A DNA stretch of 64,000 nt from Blattamonas nauphoetae (taxonomy: Eukaryota > Preaxostyla > Oxymonadida). Under the pieces are notes generated by a model. The model was not told the DNA's origin. It made no database searches and saw nothing but the letters and a program-made list of their open reading frames with translations. Shown here in pieces: positions 61,920 to 64,000 of this stretch. Position numbers and translations under genes: made by a program. The DNA lies in NCBI GenBank assembly GCA_033064195.1, contig JARBJD010000241.1, positions 51,855-115,854 on the forward strand, given 5' to 3'. Within the stretch, counting starts at the first letter, position 1. Each line of letters opens with the position of its first letter.

Positions 61920-62182
61920 TCAGCTTTCTTCTAGCTTCAGTATTTCTCCTCTGAGCTTGTTCGCAACTGCTGTGTTTCCTTCATTGATTGCTTGCTCATA
62001 TTGTGCCATCTTTTCTGCATGGATTTGCTGATCCGACTTCACATCTGGAATCATCTCAACACCTGTCTGTGCAACCTTCGAAATCAGTGGTCCAACGAAG
62101 GGAATGAGATTCAGAAATGGAGCTCCAACTCTGAGTATGTTTTTCCGACTGCTGCTAATTTTGATAACCAACCTGGTGCCAT
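61920..62182 (-). pseudogene. Small virus-like-locus gene, frameshifted
   Basis: The start ATG 62182 opens MAPGWLSKLAAVGKT, the same M-A-P-G beginning as the next gene upstream. After about 15 codons an indel moves the frame to one reading APFLNLIPFVGPLISKVAQT and then IHAEKMAQYEQAINEGNTAV, ending at 61920. The hydrophobic Pro/Gly-rich segment followed by a charged helix resembles minor capsid or membrane-active peptides of adeno-like viruses, which is only an analogy. A late-type box directly precedes the ATG. Confidence 0.5.
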
Positions 62183-62200
62183 TTATGTAAAAATAAAAAC
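62183..62200 (-). promoter_or_regulatory. Late-type box
   Basis: Minus strand GTTTTTATTTTTACATAA directly followed by ATG 62182. Identical in core to the box at 62525-62541. Confidence 0.7.
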
Positions 62201-62524
62201 TAGAACATAAACAACTTATAATCCTTTGAATTGAATTTTGAATTTGACGACTGGGGCATGTCATCATGAACATACCGAGCATTTCGTGGAGGTTCATAAT
62301 CAATCATCTGTTGTTGTGGTGCTCGATTGATTGCTTTGTTTTGCTGGTACACATCCATCATTCCGCCTAAGCCACTGAGGATTCATCCTGCTGTTTGTCC
62401 AAACTTGTTGTTTGTCCAGAGAGCAAGCCACCTCCAACCTGAAGCAGTGATGGAGCAAGCGGTTTGATGAATTGAAAGAACTGTTTGCCAATATTTTGAG
62501 TTTGTTGAAACTTCCTGGTGCCAT
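62200..62524 (-). pseudogene. Small virus-like-locus gene, frameshifted
   Basis: ATG 62524 opens MAPGSFNK. One frame shift later the text is NIGKQFFQFIKPLAPSLLQV with a Gly-rich GGGLLSG, and after another shift GGMMDVYQQNKAINRAPQQQ through to SKDYKLFMF and a TAG at 62200-62202 that overlaps the next gene's late-type box. The M-A-P-G start and the Pro/Gly hydrophobic segment link it to the gene downstream at 61920-62182. No family named. Confidence 0.5.
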
Positions 62525-62541
62525 TTATGTAAAAATAAAAA
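62525..62541 (-). promoter_or_regulatory. Late-type box
   Basis: Minus strand TTTTTATTTTTACATAA followed at once by ATG 62524. Confidence 0.7.
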
Positions 62542-62633
62542 TACAATTCATTAATTTTTCTAACGAGGAATTGCCTTTGTCAATGAAATTCCAAAATTGA
62601 GAATAGTGTTGTATGCTTCGTTGAAGGCAATGC

Positions 62634-63152
62634 TCATATCTTTCCACCAACAAGAATCTTGACAATTGTTCGAAAGATTGGTAGTTTATTCAGACATAGA
62701 CACTTGTCAGACAAATCATCCAGTTCAATCACCACATCATTGATTCCAGTGAGAGTCGCAATCAGTGCACATAAATCACTTTGGTTTGTGATCAGTTTCT
62801 TCGATGGTTCAATGAGATTATTCAGTAGTTTCTTTTCACAAGCAAATGCATTCTTGTAAACAAGCAAAAATTGATCTTTGAATGCTGTAATGTTGGATGT
62901 ACTCACGAAGGGATTGAACGACTTTGGATTGGTGCAGATGGGTAGATCTCAAGTGGTGGTGGATCATTCGTTCCTGGAACATTGTCTAGTTCGACATTCG
63001 CGCATTGTTCATTTCGATCTTCGAGTTTTGATCTTCCAGAAGTTGATCCTTTATTTTCGATGATCACATTGTTGGTGATTGACGTTGGAACTGAAGAAGA
63101 ACTTGTGTGTTTCTGTAAATTGACAACTTAGAATTGGCTGCATCACTTTCTA
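62634..63152 (-). pseudogene. Virus-like-locus gene, frameshifted
   Basis: Upstream part, about 63110-62906 on the minus strand, reads HTSSSVPTSITNNVIIENKG and NVPGTNDPPPLEIYPSAPIQ. Near 62906-62940 an indel moves to the frame STSNITAFKDQFLLVYKNAF, then NLIEPSKKLITNQSDLCALI and ending KILVGGKI at 62634. The two halves give about 160 residues: a disordered N-terminus and a helical C-terminus. Function unknown. A late-type box (63153-63172) lies upstream. Confidence 0.45.
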
Positions 63153-63172
63153 TAAAAATAAAAATAAATATT
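63153..63172 (-). promoter_or_regulatory. Late-type box
   Basis: Minus strand TTTATTTTTATTTTTATAGA precedes the 62634-63152 gene, with a doubled core. Confidence 0.55.
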
Positions 63173-63186
63173 TATGTTTTAATCAC

Positions 63187-63857
63187 TCATATCTTTCTCC
63201 AAGTGTGCGAATCGAGCATATTCAGACATATGTCCTGTTTGGAATCTACAGATATCTCCCGTTCTGTTCGGTACGCTGCAGTTGTCTGTCTGTTCACAAA
63301 TGTTGAGATGTTTGCTGAATAACGACCAAGGAAAGTTTGCAAATCTTCTGTTTTTGTGATGATTTCTGAGGAACTGGGGATGAATTGTTCCTTAAACGCT
63401 TTCTTTGCTTTCGTCCTCTGATGATCTGGATTTGAACTGATGAAACTCTTCAACATAGTCTTCAAGCCACTGATCCTACATCTTTGATGCAATCTTGATT
63501 GAATGGAATTGAAAACCATATTGTCCAACACATTTTGCTGAGATCTGCTGGTTGATCTCGACTTGCCCGATACACCTTCAAAGTATCATTCATGAATTCA
63601 CCAACTGCTTTCCATTATTGCATAAGGTTGTTGATGATCGTTGTGCTTTGCATTTCTGGTAGCTGACTTCACGATAGCTCTGGTAAATCGTATGTTCCAG
63701 TCTTGAGGAAGTTGTGTGCAGCTTTGATTCTTCTTCCATGATCTTGACGAAATGATGAGTGTAGAAGTTTGTCTCGCATATCTGGTGTTGGATTCATTGA
63801 ATAGTATGTCTCGACGTATTGGTGGTCGACTGGTTGTATGATGCGCGATGAAACCAT
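63187..63857 (-). pseudogene. Virus-like-locus gene, several frame changes
   Basis: ATG 63857 opens a frame with RIIQPVDHQYVETYYSMNPT and MRDKLLHSSFRQDHGRRIKA, stopping at 63669. Further along, VGEFMNDTLKVYRASRDQPA (about 63620-63545) and then NMVFNSIQSRLHQRCRISGL to HTWRKI at 63187 continue in other frames. Together they would be about 220 residues, mostly helical. The start codon overlaps the upstream gene's TAA as TAAATG. Function unknown. Confidence 0.4.
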
Positions 63858-64000
63858 TTACGCAACCAGATCTCCATTGTCTTTGTCGTAGACCATCACA
63901 TCAGGAACTTTTCCATGTTTTTCCATCTCAACCCGTCCAATTTTGTCCAGTCCTTTCAATGTGACCTGCAAAGCTGATGGAACACTACTGAGGCAGAATT
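63858..64000 (-). CDS. C-terminal end of a further virus-like-locus gene (partial)
   Basis: Minus strand, entering from the right edge: SALQVTLKGLDKIGRVEMEK then VPDVMVYDKDNGDLVA and TAA at 63858-63860. Well-formed protein text; no motif is enough to name it. It shows that the locus continues beyond the window. Confidence 0.5.
   Translation of the reverse strand, partial: FCLSSVPSALQVTLKGLDKIGRVEMEKHGKVPDVMVYDKDNGDLVA

Overview
The window looks like nuclear DNA of a metamonad protist, most likely an oxymonad close to Blattamonas. Evidence: very short GT-AG introns (about 25-64 nt), standard stop codons (TAA, TAG and TGA all end genes), a family of HEAT/ARM-like proteins and giant beta-helix surface proteins of a kind I associate with oxymonads, a pseudokinase receptor, and a dense load of cut-and-paste transposons. 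Species assignment is inference from gene style; no database was searched.

0-17 kb: host genes. Three HEAT-like paralogs on the minus strand (one split by a 437-bp MITE), a two-RRM RNA-binding protein, a coiled-coil protein with at least eight tiny introns, a second HEAT-like gene pair, an HD-domain phosphohydrolase and a cyclin-box protein. A 2.3-kb non-autonomous hAT-like element (5232-7549) sits between two of them and carries what look like host gene fragments.

17-36.5 kb: two paralogous surface-protein genes of about 2,000 residues. The first (17147-23068) is open throughout and lacks a membrane anchor. The second (25862-33649) encodes signal peptide, beta-helix, repeated Ig-like/IPT-like modules, a transmembrane helix and a degenerate kinase lobe, but is broken by two different TIR transposons; removing each element plus one target duplication restores the frame exactly. 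Between the two genes a tRNA gene is split by a 1.45-kb TIR element. A second hAT-like element (34213-36444) carries ARM-like and Kelch-like host fragments.

36.5-54.5 kb: more AT-rich, a transposon graveyard. A multi-exon membrane-protein gene, a decayed pogo-like transposase with a 29-nt intron, two tandem foldback elements, one complete pogo-like element with 32-bp TIRs and a TA duplication (43480-45509; its transposase ends in a PCNA-binding-like motif) that landed in an older DDE-like pseudogene, a further pogo-like transposase fused to a beta-helix fragment, an ABCC transporter fragment and a truncated pogo-like transposase whose TIR matches a MITE 28 kb away.

54.7-64 kb: two tRNA-like sequences flanking four 35-bp hairpin repeats, then a virus-like locus running off the window end. 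It holds a peptidase-S74 (intramolecular chaperone) protein, two paralogous capsid-like proteins (one intact, one frameshifted) and several small decayed late-type genes, most preceded by a common TTTTTATTTTT box just upstream of the start codon. It resembles an integrated Polinton-like or related DNA virus, but the core replication genes are not in the window.
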